The notes under the pieces were generated by a model. It was not told the DNA's origin, did no database searches, and was given only the letters and a program-made list of their open reading frames with translations. From Herpomyces periplanetae (taxonomy: Eukaryota > Ascomycota > Laboulbeniomycetes > Herpomycetales > Herpomycetaceae), in contig WMKJ01000027.1 of the NCBI GenBank assembly GCA_009733715.1, positions 1 through 64,000 on the forward strand: a stretch of DNA of 64,000 nucleotides. Reading direction: 5' to 3'. This document shows, in pieces, positions 47,771 to 59,977 of the stretch. Made by a program: the position numbers and the translations under genes. The stretch's first letter is position 1; each line of letters starts with the position of its first letter.

Positions 47771-49183
47771 CTAACGCATAGTTGCCATTGATGCATCTAG
47801 TAACGCTTCGTATTCACGGCGAGCTTTGATAAATTTATCATTAAGTTGGGTAATTTCTTCCTTTTTCTGGGAATACTTTCCAATTAATTCAACTAATTTG
47901 GGGCGAATGGCTACAACGGATTGATAAAGAGCCGTAACCTGGTCAGCATCCCGGGCGGTGAGAGCTGTTTCGCTACCGCTGGCTTGGGCGGATAATAAAG
48001 CAAGTAACTGTTCCACGTTATCAGCTTGGGCAAGAACCTCCGCTTCAGTTTGTGCATCACGTTCAGCATCCTCGCGTGAACGTTCCGGTACACATTCAAC
48101 GTAATTCAAAGGAAATATGCCCACGTTACCCCGTAGTGTGCCACGCCACCAATCCGTGTAAACGGAATCTAAGACTGTAATTATATCACCACGTCGAAAC
48201 TCAAGTTCACCTGGATCCGTCGGCGTAAAATCATAAAGTGCGCGAACCCGCGATACCGAGGCTGCGCGTGTTCCCGATTGTATGGCCAAGAAGGGCGTAG
48301 CAGCCGTGGTAGCCGAAGTCACAGCAGTATTATCAGAACGTGTAAAATTTTGAGCAGGCACAGTAACATAATCAGTATCAGGATTAACGGGGGTAGTGTA
48401 AGCGGTAGGATTTGTCAGTGGTGTAGACACGCGAGCTGAAGGAGAAGCTGCATCGTCATGATAGTAACGAACAGATGAATCATCAGATATTTTAGCATCG
48501 CGTAAAGATAATTCTAGAGCAAGCTGTAGTTCGCGTTCCTCACGTTGACGATCCTCCTGGGATAACAAAGTTTTATCTGGTTTACACGGCGGAGTATCGG
48601 GAACGGGTGATAAGTGCGGATAAAGGGTATTAAACTTGGCGTGTAATTCGGGTACGAGAGCCAAGTGTGTGTCATTTGCATAAACGCCGGACGGCGGTGT
48701 TGCCCATCGGTGAACCAGTGTCCGTACGCGCAGTTTAACGCGTGCATGCGTATTCCAATCCGCCATTAATCTCGCCAGAGCTTCCGTAAACGTGCGAGAC
48801 GCTAATTCCGCGTGCATCACCCGTGAACAATTTTCCGTTAACGCATTCGCTAATTCCAACGTATACATTTGAACGTTCGCACTCCGGTGCGCTAGTCGCT
48901 TCACCAGCGCGTATACCGTTGCCCGCGCTACCCTTTCGTCACTCCAACTCCCGTTGACCCCATCGCAAACACTCAAAATCCCTTGCCAATTCTCACTTGT
49001 TAAATTTTCGTCCGTCGCCCGTATTACTAACTCTTCCATCCCCTTGCTCGTTATCGCTTTTCCTTCATTGTTAGAACTTCCCGACGCCCTTCTTAACATT
49101 TTTCCCGTATGCCTGTGCGTATGCGATGCGTGTACGAAAGCGTATGCGTATGCGTATGCGTACATGTATACTAGCCCAAACAT
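47771..49183 (-). CDS. HSE1: ESCRT-0 subunit Hse1 (VHS-UIM-SH3, STAM family)
   Basis: Partner of Vps27 on endosomes; binds ubiquitinated cargo for multivesicular-body sorting. Intronless, 470 residues from ATG 49183. VHS domain at about 46-180 (LVIRATDENLTSENWQGILS is the conserved start), UIM at about 217-235 (ERELQLALELSLRDA), SH3 at about 310-366 (VRALYDFTPTDPGELEFRRG, WWRGTLRGNVGIFPLNYVE), and a helical GAT-like core at about 380-466 that binds Vps27. The start is uncertain. Residues 7-16 (YAYAYAYA-type) are coded by a GCGTAT microsatellite and look unlike a protein start; the next Met (residue 29, MLRRASGSSNN) gives a more normal N-terminus, and a third Met sits at residue 49. Divergent from the eL14 gene with a 237-base shared promoter. 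Confidence 0.94.
   Translation of the reverse strand: MFGLVYMYAYAYAYAFVHASHTHRHTGKMLRRASGSSNNEGKAITSKGMEELVIRATDENLTSENWQGILSVCDGVNGSWSDERVARATVYALVKRLAHRSANVQMYTLELANALTENCSRVMHAELASRTFTEALARLMADWNTHARVKLRVRTLVHRWATPPSGVYANDTHLALVPELHAKFNTLYPHLSPVPDTPPCKPDKTLLSQEDRQREERELQLALELSLRDAKISDDSSVRYYHDDAASPSARVSTPLTNPTAYTTPVNPDTDYVTVPAQNFTRSDNTAVTSATTAATPFLAIQSGTRAASVSRVRALYDFTPTDPGELEFRRGDIITVLDSVYTDWWRGTLRGNVGIFPLNYVECVPERSREDAERDAQTEAEVLAQADNVEQLLALLSAQASGSETALTARDADQVTALYQSVVAIRPKLVELIGKYSQKKEEITQLNDKFIKARREYEALLDASMATMR
49141..49163. repeat. Hexanucleotide repeat (CGTATG)n
   Basis: Nearly four units, at the possible 5' end of HSE1, read as Tyr-Ala pairs if translated. Confidence 0.8.
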
Positions 49184-49215
49184 TATCGTCTATCCATCCC
49201 TTCCCTCCCGCCTGC

Positions 49216-49222
49216 TGACTCA
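49216..49222. promoter_or_regulatory. TGACTCA bZIP site (Gcn4-like)
   Basis: Perfect 7-base Gcn4/CPC1 consensus in the HSE1/eL14 promoter. Confidence 0.4.
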
Positions 49223-49237
49223 TCTTCTTTATCATGG

Positions 49238-49245
49238 CACGTGAT
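49238..49245 (-). promoter_or_regulatory. RTCACGTG E-box before eL14
   Basis: CACGTGAT on the plus strand, about 180 bases upstream of the eL14 ATG. Confidence 0.4.
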
Positions 49246-49420
49246 GCACAATCTTTTCGCTTGTTTTTTGCCCAGCTGCGATCCGTATATGCATCATCAC
49301 CGTCGGTACAGCCTTCTTGACATTTGGTTTCTTCGCGCTCCTTTTACTTTTATCGTCCATTATTTCTGCCTTTATCAGTTCTCCTGTCCGCACTAATAAA
49401 CTTAATTCTTCGCATTTAAC

Positions 49421-49899
49421 ATGGCCGAAATTAAGATTTCTCATTGTAAATGGCGTTACGTTCAGGTAGGCCGTATTGTAAAATACGTTGCCGGTCCACT
49501 AGCTGGTCATATAGCTTGTATTGTTGAAATAATTGATCACAGACGCGTACGTTTTTCCTTTTATGGTCCCATTTAATTATACTTACGCTGGTTTAGGTCT
49601 TGATAGATTCACCTCATGAAGGAATTTCTCGTCATGCTGCCCCTCTGAGTGCACTTTCACTTACGTCCTTCGTTATCCCCGACCTACCCCGCGGAATCCG
49701 AACTGGTCCCCTGAGGCGCCACTGGAATGAAGCAAACATTGACGAAAAATGGGCCGAGAAAAAGGCCCGATCAGAGGCTGCTAAACCTACTCCAAAAACT
49801 CAACTTACCGACTTTGAGCGATTCAAATTAATGCGCCTTCAGAAGCAAGAGCGTTTTCAAGTTCGTCTTGCCTTGTCCGGCTTACACGCCAAAGCTTAG
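49421..49899 (+). CDS. RPL14: 60S ribosomal protein eL14
   Basis: Component of the large ribosomal subunit. Exons 49421-49546 and 49597-49899 around a 50-base intron (donor GTACGT, acceptor TTTAG), the shortest intron in the window. The N-terminal KOW-type domain reads WRYVQVGRIVKYVAGPLAGH, IACIVEIIDHRR, then VLIDSP after the splice. The centre has SALSLTSFVIPDLPRGIRTG, matching the family, and the C-terminus is basic and helical (EKWAEKKARSEAAK, FERFKLMRLQKQERF). Total is 142 residues; yeast eL14 has 138. The intron position just before VLID is sensible for the fold. Confidence 0.95.
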
Positions 49900-52800
49900 C
49901 AACTTCATAAATGCTGATACGCAAGGGAGAAATCAAATGGCTCTACGCTACGCTACAATCGGACACGGTACGAAAATAAAGATTCCACGAATTGGAAAAC
50001 TAAGCTTGTATTTAACTAATATACTGGCTAAACTACATTTGTCTGTCTTGGCTTCACTCCGTAACTAACATTAGGGGAGCTACTAGTCCCTGGTACCACG
50101 TAGAGGTGCAGACAAAAAGCGACAAAACGCCACATCACCAGGGTCCCTGACGGGAGATTTTTAACGAGGTTGGCTCCTCGCCTGCAACACTAGACTACTC
50201 TGCGATCAAAATACTAATTCGTGACTTGCCAATGAAATCATCAAGCAAGGAATAATATTTTTAATGTAGAATAACCCAGTCCGTAAAACTCGCCAAACCC
50301 TCACAACCATGATCGAGACCAACCATATAGCCCTCAAACGGGGGCGCATTTTCGTGAGTAGAAGGGGGCGAGAATTCTTATCTCCCAACGGGTGCAATCA
50401 TGAATAAGAACCAAACATTGACCAACGCGCAAGTAGGAATTGTACAAGCGCAAACTTGAGCAATTCCTGACAATTACGAAGTTCAACATTCCCAGCAACT
50501 GGCGCGAGGCCAGTTGCAACTCTCATCACGACCTAAAGCCTCTGTCGGAGGCAACACCATCTACAGGGCTGCGTACCCATTGTAAGATAGAACTTTCGTC
50601 CTAAATGTCATTGAGGCATATAATTATCCGAACGACTGAAGCAGGGGAGAACGTAAGGACATATGCGAAGATCCGAAAGAAATTTACAGTGAGCCAATTG
50701 AAAGGGTCACTTTTACGTGGTTACCCTTTTCCTCCCAGATACCGAGCAGTCAATTTTATTGGGTAATTTATTTAAAACTGACTATATCCAACCATTCCTC
50801 GTCGAGGAGCACGATGACACGAGGGGGAGTAGTCCCTTCAACTAAGTTTCCCTCGAGGCTGCACTTGCGGATCGGAATAATGAGCGAAAACGGAAGCATT
50901 CTCAAGCCCATTGGAAGCCATGGTCATAAAGGAAAGAATCACAAGTTCACTTGGCGCCCACTTCGATCACGGCCGCAGCACTAGACCAAAGAGTTGGATG
51001 ATGGGCAAAGTGCAAGTAAATGTGATAACTGAGCGTAAACTTTACCATAAATATTCAGTAACGAATACATTTATAGGTAAAGAGTTATGGCTACATTCGC
51101 GTGATGTCTGGTGCCCCGGGCAAGGAAGTACACGCCGAAACCATTCCTGATTCCAGAGAATACAAATCCCACATTTAAGACCCGGTTCAGATCATTTAAC
51201 GGCTAGAAATTTTGACTCGTGAGAACCAAAATGAACGAAAAAACTTGGATTGTTGCAACAAAGTTTGAGGGAAGAGAATAAAAACAAACTTAATTTCACA
51301 ACAAGCCACGAAAACGAGGAGAGTTCTCCGCCATTTTCATGTTTCCCAGCATTGAGGGAGGGTGAAGCAAAACTTCACATTCAAAATTAATTAGGAGAGC
51401 GAATGAAATGAGGCGAGGGAGAGCTTCACGTAGCACAGATAAGCTTCAAAAAAGATTAAACAGGAAACGGAAGATCGTTCACGCAGTAAACAGCGACCAA
51501 GGCCAAACAGGCGAGGTAGGGGAGGAGTTTTTGTAAAATAATCTCACTAAACTCCGCCTAATACCCAAACGACAAAAAGAACTGCAACATGGCGAAGTCG
51601 AATAGGTACATATCAAAGCGAGAAGGGCATCCGAGTCCAAATGGAATACATGTTTTTGGAAGATCCTAGGATACTTCTGAACTTTTCACCAACATTATCA
51701 CAAAACGTGAAAATGTTAAGGCAGGATAAAAAGGCACAATACCACAGACCACTTCGCAATCCTATATAATTTGTACGCCAACCATGAAGCTATGAATATC
51801 CCCCGACCTCTAATGAAAATGGAACGAGGTATCGATAACAAAAGACCTAATGTCCAGACGGAAGTGGGGGATGAAGGTCAATTTATAGAAGATTTGAAAG
51901 AGCTAGCTTATGTAATGGATTTTGAGATTAAGCGAGAGAAGAAGAGGCTGGAAAGGGTAAATTACATTCCAATTCACAATGAGGAGGTGGCGGTGACTGT
52001 GACGCGAACCAGAACAGATTATATAAGTCCGACACAAATTGTGTTGCAGATAGAGGGAGACACGTGATAGGAAGGAGGGAAATGAGAAAGTTATGACGTG
52101 ATGATTAGCAAAGTTTAGAACGAAGGAATCTATGGTGTGGCAAGTGCAAATAAATGGTAAATAGACATGATTGTAAATGGATGATTATAACATAGGAAAT
52201 GTATTTATTATTGGTGATGTAATATGTTAGGAACATGAATGTGGTGAGGCATATAAATATTGTACTGTATAGTGCAAAAAAAAATATATAATCAGAATAG
52301 GTAAGTGTAAAGTCCAATAAAAAACCCTATTCGGCATAATCACAAGTTATACACATTAACAGAGCTATCAACGACGCATACATAAGCCCATATATCTCTA
52401 AACTTATGATCAATTTAAAACCCCTTTCTAACTCATTTAGCTAATATGTATACACTCCCTGCTATGTCAAGTCAACGCTTCTTAGGTAAACACGCCAAAT
52501 GGAGAGAGCACGTGTTGAGACAAGGTAGGGGCGAAGGTAACGTGATCCAGGAAGAGTTTGGGCGGAAGGGGAAGGATGGCAATGTGGCAGTGTTTCGGGA
52601 ATAAGAGATAAACTCGAGAGATAACGTTGCCAAATATTTACTAGAATGTAAGTAACGTTTCACATTACCAGGAGTATCATAAATTAACCTACTTGGCGGT
52701 TTTTGTTTACTCAGGTGCTTAATAAAGCAGTCTCATCAAGTTTCATTAATACAAGTCTTGCTACAACGAAGGGACTAGCGTTCTAACCGCACTAAGGCGC

Positions 52801-53223
52801 GAACTACCTGGCAGTCAGTAACGGTAGGCCGTATATTTATAATACTTTGTTTTACTAGAAGGATATCGTAGTGGGAAAGTACGTATGTTGGATGTGGATG
52901 GAAACCATGGCATAATGTGGAAAGAGATTAGACGGTAAAAAGAATTTTGTATGCATAATTGGTGGTGCATGTTAATGAGATTATGACGGTGGAATTGACT
53001 CGTAAAAAAAATGGTAGTTTCAAACAGTTATGCAATCTTGCTAGGTGCAATAAGTAAAGACCAGATCTACAATCATATTGTTGAGTTATGATAAGTAGTA
53101 GTAAGGAAACATAAAGCAGTGAAAGCGTAAGAGAATTTTTCTTGAAGGTTGCAAATGTTGCTCATTGCTATCAAAATCCGTTTACACCTGTTCGCTCCGC
53201 AATCCAACCAATATCTAAACCCT
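49900..53223. other. Intergenic 3.3 kb, composition unlike its flanks, no gene recognised
   Basis: Between eL14 (+) and the Nha1 gene (-), converging. 50.05-51.75 kb has a more balanced base composition than other gaps and short protein-like stretches on both strands that I cannot place. It may be an old, decayed mobile element or a non-coding RNA locus; no terminal repeats or element family were recognised. 51792-52067 holds a 91-codon frame (listed). A CACGTGAT lies at 52061-52068. The rest is AT-rich. Confidence 0.45.
51792..52067 (+). CDS. Small hypothetical protein (91 aa)
   Basis: ATG 51792 to TGA 52067, 91 residues, charged (FIEDLKELAYVMDFEIKREK, then KRLERVNYIPIHNEEVAVTV) with no homology I can name. 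A second Met lies eight codons later. The even amphipathic pattern is more protein-like than other frames here, but there is no independent evidence of expression and it could be chance. Confidence 0.25.
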   Translation: MNIPRPLMKMERGIDNKRPNVQTEVGDEGQFIEDLKELAYVMDFEIKREKKRLERVNYIPIHNEEVAVTVTRTRTDYISPTQIVLQIEGDT

Positions 53224-55063
53224 TCAAAATGGTTCACCCTTACCGTATGAATAAGGAGGATACTGTCCGTCTACAGACGGTTTTAGTGGCGGAGAGTAAA
53301 TCGACTGATCACCCGACTCACTGTTATTATCGTTAGTAGTTGGAATTGGCGATATTGACAACGGACTATTGAAACGGTTCATGAGCAGAACACTTCGGCG
53401 CTTGGGATCCACGACGGCGTTGGTGGGGATAGCTTCGTTGTTGGAACGAATACTTATTTCAACGGGATGTTCATCGATAATTGGAGGAACTTTACGCCAT
53501 GTATATATGGCGTCCAAGGCAGGAATTGACAGGCCGTGAACAATAATGGAAAATAGAACGAGGAAGTAAACTACTGGAATCATGGCACGAGTGAGATTAT
53601 CTTCTTCGGCAGTTCTAGCCTCACCAGGAGGAGGAAAGAGATGTCGGGTGTGCTCAACGTAGAACACCGCACCAATGCCTGAGTGTATAGAAAAACAAGT
53701 TAGTGAGAGGGATAAGACGAAGAAAAAGTAAGGAGAAAAATGAAGCATACCGATTGGGCCGAAGTAACCCATGAATAATGCCTCTTTCCACGTACGACAA
53801 ACGCGTGGCATCAGCTTGTATGTCATGAGAATGGCAGGGATTCTTCGGAAGATTAATATGAGGAATCCGAGGAGAAATAATCGACCGAGTGTTATTCCGG
53901 TGATCTGGGGGGAATTAAATTCCCGCCATGGAATGATTGTACCGATGAACATGAAGCCACCAAAGTTAAGAAGGACATCTAGGGAATTATTTAACTCATC
54001 ATGACGACGTTCAGCCTCTTGAGCGTAAAATCCATTCCAGTTCAGAGCATTTCCTGCCACAAAGCAAGCGAATAAGTCATCGGTACCGATTAGACCACAG
54101 ACACCGATAGTAAATAGCTAGAAAGGAAGGTTAGCAAGGGAAGGAGGTTGAGATGTGAAAAAATAGAAAACGTACACCTAAAGCAAGAGGCCACATGAGA
54201 AAACTTTCACCGTCAATCCATTTACGTTTTAGAGAAAAGCCGATTAAAAGCATGCTGGCGTAACCGAGAATGGCACCGATAGCGATACTTAAGAGGATTG
54301 TGTAGAGCCAACCTTCGACGACCCATTGCTCTAGAGCTTTACCGACACCACCACCGAGACGACCTACTTCTTCTTCGGCGGAGCGAGGAATAAGCCTTTG
54401 AGCAGCGGCAGCAGCAGCGGAAACAGTATTTGAAATTGGTTCGGCAGGTTTGAACTTAACATCGGCTAGATTTGCATGGCGTATTAAGTAAACAGCGAAG
54501 AGGAGGAATGGAAAGCCAAAACCGTCGTTGGCACCTGCTTCAGAGGAGATGATTTGACGAAGATCTCTGGGAATATATTTATCGGAGAAAGGACCTTTGG
54601 CGACAGCTTGGGAGAGGATAGGATCGGTACAGGTAACGCATGAACCGATAGCTAGAGCAGCTAATAGAGAAAGGTTTGGAATGGTAAGAAAAATGCAGGC
54701 AGTTGTGCATAACCACATAACGGTCATGACGGGGAGCAGACAAATGAGCATTTCTTTCCATCTTTTAAGCTGATATTTGGCAGGGAGTTGAAATCCGGCA
54801 ATGACGAGTTGAACTCCGATAACGACACGACATAAACCAAGAGTTATCTTTTGGGTTTGGAGAGGAATAGCACTTCCCCACTTTGACGAATCGAGGAATC
54901 GAGCAGCTATAGGACCGAGCATTATGCCGATGATTACAGCAGGCAAAGCTTCTCCAAGATACCATACTTGTTTAATTTTTACGGAAATGAATCCATAGAT
55001 AGCGATGAAAGCACCAAGAACAGACAGAACGACGTTTAAATCGGAAATATCGAGGACAGGCAT
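53224..55063 (-). CDS. NHA1: Plasma-membrane Na+(K+)/H+ antiporter, Nha1/Sod2 family
   Basis: CPA-family antiporter exporting alkali cations for protons; sets salt tolerance and cytosolic pH. Exons 54176-55063, 53751-54117 and 53224-53678; donors GTACGT and GTATGC. The start is typical: MPVLDISDLNVVLSVLGAFI, then QVWYLGEALPAVIIGIMLGP. About 12 hydrophobic spans follow. The ion-binding region has CVTCTDPILSQAVAKGPFSD and SSEAGANDGFGFPFLLFAVY, containing the Thr-Asp and Asn-Asp motifs of the fungal family. The splices give MWPLALG-LFTIGVCGLIG and ALFMGYFGPIG-IGAVFYVEH, both family landmarks. Length is 569 residues, with a short hydrophilic C-terminal tail nearer S. pombe Sod2 (468) than yeast Nha1 (985). 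Confidence 0.95.
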
Positions 55064-58000
55064 GATAATTAAAATGTAGATGGGATGTAAATGAAGTTAC
55101 AGAGAGGGGGGGAGGGAGAGGAAATATTAAGTTGAAAGAAAGGTTGAACAAGCAAGGGAGTAAGTGGGAAAAGAAGAGAAGATAATGAGTGAATGGGAGG
55201 AGTACGATTGGTTATGAATGTTATGTTAGGTAGATGAACAGAACTAAAGCCAGTTTAGTTCATAGAGGTGAACGTGAAGGGAGGGGAGGGAGATAAGTTT
55301 TTTAAGGAAAAAAAAATCACGAAATTATAAAAGAAACATTTTAACGAGCATGGGAAAACAAAAAAAAAGATTTTTGAGATGATGAATTATATAAATTATT
55401 GGAAAATTTAATGAAGCACAGAGCAGACGAAAAGTAGAGGATTTATGATTAGCTGGGTTATCTAGTACAGCAAGAGACGAAGTAGCGGAACCATTAAGCA
55501 AAAAAGAGTAGCCGAAAGGCGGAATATCAGAGAATTTTCAAGGAAAGAAATCCCAAGGTAAAGCAAAGGGGAAGCAAAGGAATTTAAAGAAATGGGACCT
55601 TAATAAGCAAGGGATTTTCTGAGAACAGATGAGATGGTGAGGGGGAAGGAGCAGCCAAGAAGGGTAAGAGCAATGGAGGAGTTAGGGGAGAAGATGAGAC
55701 GAAGTCAGGCATGAAAGGGAAAGAGTGTTGGTAGGGCATGTACGAGGATAGTTACTTCCAATTAAGGCAATTCGCACGAAATTGCGCGATGCAGAGTGGA
55801 TTGATCAGGTGAGCGGAAAGGGTTATGGCAAGAGAATGTGAGTAAAGGTGATGTGGTAAGTATTAAGCGCATTGCGAGAAGCAAGGGAGTTAAGCGGGAG
55901 CATTATTTGGGAGGTTTTGGTTCGAGTAGGTTCCCTCCGTCTGTGGTTATGTGTAGTGGTGTGTAGTTAAGTTAGTGGAGAGTTGCTGGCCAGTATCCGG
56001 TAACTTAGGATTTGCTACAACACACTCAAAGTCACTATTAATCGTTAATAGTTACTTCTATTATCTTGTAATATTACTCTTCATCTTCTCTTCCTCCTTC
56101 ACGTAAACTATCCCATCTTGGTACCCTATGTTATGTATTGTATATACATACATATCATCCTATACGCTATTGTACCGCCTGGAACGGGCATTCCACCCTT
56201 GGGCATAAATGGCTCGGATTAAATCTCTGCGAATTATTTAGATACGTGTTTATGTACGTATACGTTAATTTATCCAAATATTTCATCGCTTTAATCATCC
56301 GTTCGTGTATTTCATCAACTTAGGCAATGAGACATGACCTTTGCCTCAATATTTGCATGGCACGGCATGGATTTGTGTATCATTTAATCATGTCAAATTT
56401 ACTCATGTCATATCATTGTCCTTTAACACTTTTCTTTACATTATCATACTACACTATACTATACTATCTCTCACCTCATCTCATCACCTCATTGCCGAAT
56501 TACTGCCCGTACTCCATCACCTGTTTTCACATACTCCTTCTTAATGCTAGCCCACGTCTTTCAGTTGTATTTACCAATTGTTATCGCATCATATCCATTA
56601 AATTCCTCCGATCAACTTGACAGTGCTAATTGTTTCTTTCCAAACTCCAACCATACAACGTGCTACATCTCCCCCTCACGTATCAAGCGATTTCCGATCA
56701 TATAGCACATTAGTGTCAGCACTACACACAAGTCGGCTGGCTTGCCTGCTTTCGTGCATGTATCAATATAATTTTGCAAGTTTTCCTGTACAATTGTCTC
56801 AATTTGTTTTACCTCCGCCACCCGCTCGCTCTCTCCTCCATTTAAGCCAGGACTTATCCTATCTTTTCTTGTTTGAGGTTAAACTTTGTCTATTCTCTAA
56901 ACCAATCTTAGCGTCATCGTATGACATATTACGCTATTGGAAAAGAGGGGCATTTACTTGTGTGGTCAATCTATACTTAATAATAACTTTTCATTGTTCA
57001 TATCTGGTAAAATTATCATATATTTCCCTTTTTAAGATTTTACCCATACTCATCCACACACACACACACACACACACATACGTACTTACAAGTAATTATA
57101 ATCATACGACCGACCCTAACCTTACCGTCGTAATAACTCTCAATCTGTGCTTGTAAATACGTAAATACAATAGTTAACTTGTACGCCACAGATTACCATC
57201 TTTTATCGTGCATAATAACCACATATTTTATCATCTACATAATCTAAATGATCGATCGCCTACTCATCCAAATTTCCATTTGCATTTCCATTGGATAACT
57301 CTTAACGTAAAATGTAACTCTCGCACGTTAAATGTTAGGTATTATGTTGTTTGTACTCTTGAGAAAGACGCCTTGTCCAAACGCTTATGCTCACTTGTAA
57401 TTTATGATGTAATGTAGAGATTTTCACTTTCTGCACCACTTGTAAAATCTTGCTAGTTTATTTTCATCTGAAACAATGTCAATGTAGTTAACGCTAGCTT
57501 GTTTACCTCCTGTCATGGTAATAGCTACAATGATAGCATCAAAGCGAACCACACTTTTCCTTGAAAGGTACTTATATTTAAACGTTCCATACCTAGACAT
57601 CTAGACACTCGTACACACTGTGTACTCAAATTACCTTTACACATTATTTAGATTATACGTGTATACAATACCCAAGAGTATCTTCATCAAGACAAGCATA
57701 CGTATACTAAAGGAAGATATTTCCCCCTACAATACTTATCCCTGCTTAGACATGTATTCAAGACCACCATTAATTATACCAGAAATCAGTTGATCATATT
57801 ACGACTAATTATGCCTACTCTGCACAAATCTGTGTATTAACCACCGCAAATTCTGCACAACGTTTTCCCGGATGCGCCTGTCTTCTCAAGTATGTATATG
57901 AGTGGACGTATAGTTATGGAGTAATGGAGGTTACTTTTGTACAATATACAACTGTGCACAAAAGGTAGTAGTTTATCAAGAAAAATTATTGTACTCGTGT

Positions 58001-59977
58001 AGCTACATCCAACCAAGCCAAAGTATTCCTTACCCCTCAAATCTAATACTACGGAAGCAGTATAAAACTCATGGTAATCTAGGCAATAAGAATATTATTT
58101 ATCCGCTTTGGCAAAACCCAACTTATACAATGATTCGATGGATTTTCCTTTGGGTCAGGTCGATCGTTTGGTACAAGTTGGCAGTGGAGTTGAACGTTTT
58201 AACAATACTTTAAACTAGGCTGAGCTGCGTTAACATGGATCAAAGTATCAACTTTAAAAAATGAAAAAGGGAATTTCAATTCGTTGAATTCGCATAAATC
58301 TGAAGCAATCATGTTACTGTATTGGGGTCAATTAGTTTGCTAGAAACACGTATACGCACGCATGCACTATTCAACCTAGCTTAACCCATTAAGGTCACTC
58401 CGCTACATTAGTTTGATGTATTGAAATTTAAGTGTCGTCGATGTTTCGTTCAAACTTTCATAGATTAGTGTCAGTTTCACTTGGTGTCCACAAGCACATA
58501 CTTCGATATCAACTACCCTTTCTCAAGAAAAACCGTTTCAACACTATCCTTTAACCCTTCCCTTGAAAAGTACAATCATCATTCGTGTCATATTTCCAAA
58601 TTTTCCCGTCTTCCACTTTTATCCAGTATTCAAACAGTATACACGCCTTCTAAAATTCCCCTTGATAAGCCGCTCATCCAATCAATATCTCACACCGCAA
58701 GCCCTCCAGACCAAATGATGCACTCATTCTGGGATTTCACCATGACCTACTAGTGAAAATAGTAGATAGACACCTTAATGATTGGTGTATTTCTTATCAT
58801 AGAAATACACATGTGTATATGCATCCGCTTTATGATAAATGTAATGTCCGGAATATGTTTATTTTCTTTATGGATTAAAACGTATGAACTTGCCTACCGT
58901 CTACTAAACCCAGCATTTCTTTGGCTGGCCGGAACGGGCCATTAAGTATAGCCAATTAAAGCTAACAGTTCCATGTACGCCAATTGAATCTATGCACGTA
59001 ATGAATTATAAACTTCCATCCTTCTCTCTCTTCTTAGTCCCGACTTCTTTCATTTCCCCGTCTCCATCTTATTCCATTCAACCTCCGCCCTCGAAATACC
59101 ATTCCACAATATTACCCGATTAGGCAACTTTTCGTTTGTGCGGGTTTTGCGTATACACCGACAGGGTTAGCCGACGAACGGTTTAATGAAAGTAAAATTT
59201 GGTTGGATAATTTGCAAATTTTATTTAGCTTGGCTGATGGATCCATTCATCAAGTCATTCAGTCCTTGCATTATATTACACCTCGAAAATTGTTCATCTA
59301 TGCTCAGACACCCTGTTACTTGACATGTTTATAATTTTAATGATTCCCATTTTACTATGAATTTGACTTGTCATGCTATGATGATAAGAAGGAATTTTGT
59401 ACCTGTTCCTGTTCGTGTGCCTGTGCCTGCATCGTCATCGTCGTCGCCGCCATTGCTCCTGTTCATTCCTTTATGCGTTGTTGCGAGTACCCTTGACACG
59501 ATATAGCTAAATTCGAATCAACCATTTCCCACTTTATTCAAGTCCATCTCAGCATTTTGCTCCTTTTAAGTCCCATTCCTTTACAAATGCTCATTATTCC
59601 CAACTAATCCACTTTCTTATGACATTGGCTATAGTTTGTTTCAATTTTTACCTCCCAAATGTGCAAGTCTACTCGTGTTCACATCCAAATCTAGCTGCAT
59701 CTCTTGCGTATAACGCAACACAACACATCCCAAAGCAACACCTCCCTCCGCTCCGCATCAAACCATTTTCTCTCCATCTGCAATTTCCTCCGTCTTTTTC
59801 AACATAGCAAATAATCTTTTCTGTACCAGGCTAATCTACAAGTTAATACTCTGTATACCATCTCCATCCATTCACCCCTTCATCCAATACTTTTGCCCGT
59901 TCACTATTTCACTTTCTTTCTCTTTTTTTAACATCGTGCTAATCATTCTACCCATTAAAATTCTTATCCTATCACAA
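55064..59977. other. Long intergenic region, no gene recognised
   Basis: 4.9 kb upstream of NHA1 and downstream of the zinc-finger gene. 55.07-55.9 kb is purine-rich on the plus strand (so C/T-rich in the NHA1 sense, a likely promoter block); from about 56 kb the plus strand is pyrimidine-rich. Contains (CA)n at 57055 and a GTGCCT/CATCGT low-complexity stretch at about 59400-59460. Frames are short and unconvincing. Confidence 0.55.
57055..57078. repeat. (CA)12 microsatellite
   Basis: Uninterrupted CA dinucleotides in non-coding DNA. Confidence 0.9.

Larger units (their letters stand above)
49184..49420. promoter_or_regulatory. Bidirectional promoter, HSE1 / eL14
   Basis: 237 bases between divergent start codons. 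Holds TGACTCA (Gcn4/AP-1 type bZIP site) at 49216-49222 and CACGTGAT at 49238-49245, 16 bases apart. Close pairing of these elements before a ribosomal protein gene suggests growth- or amino-acid-linked control (inference). Confidence 0.5.
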
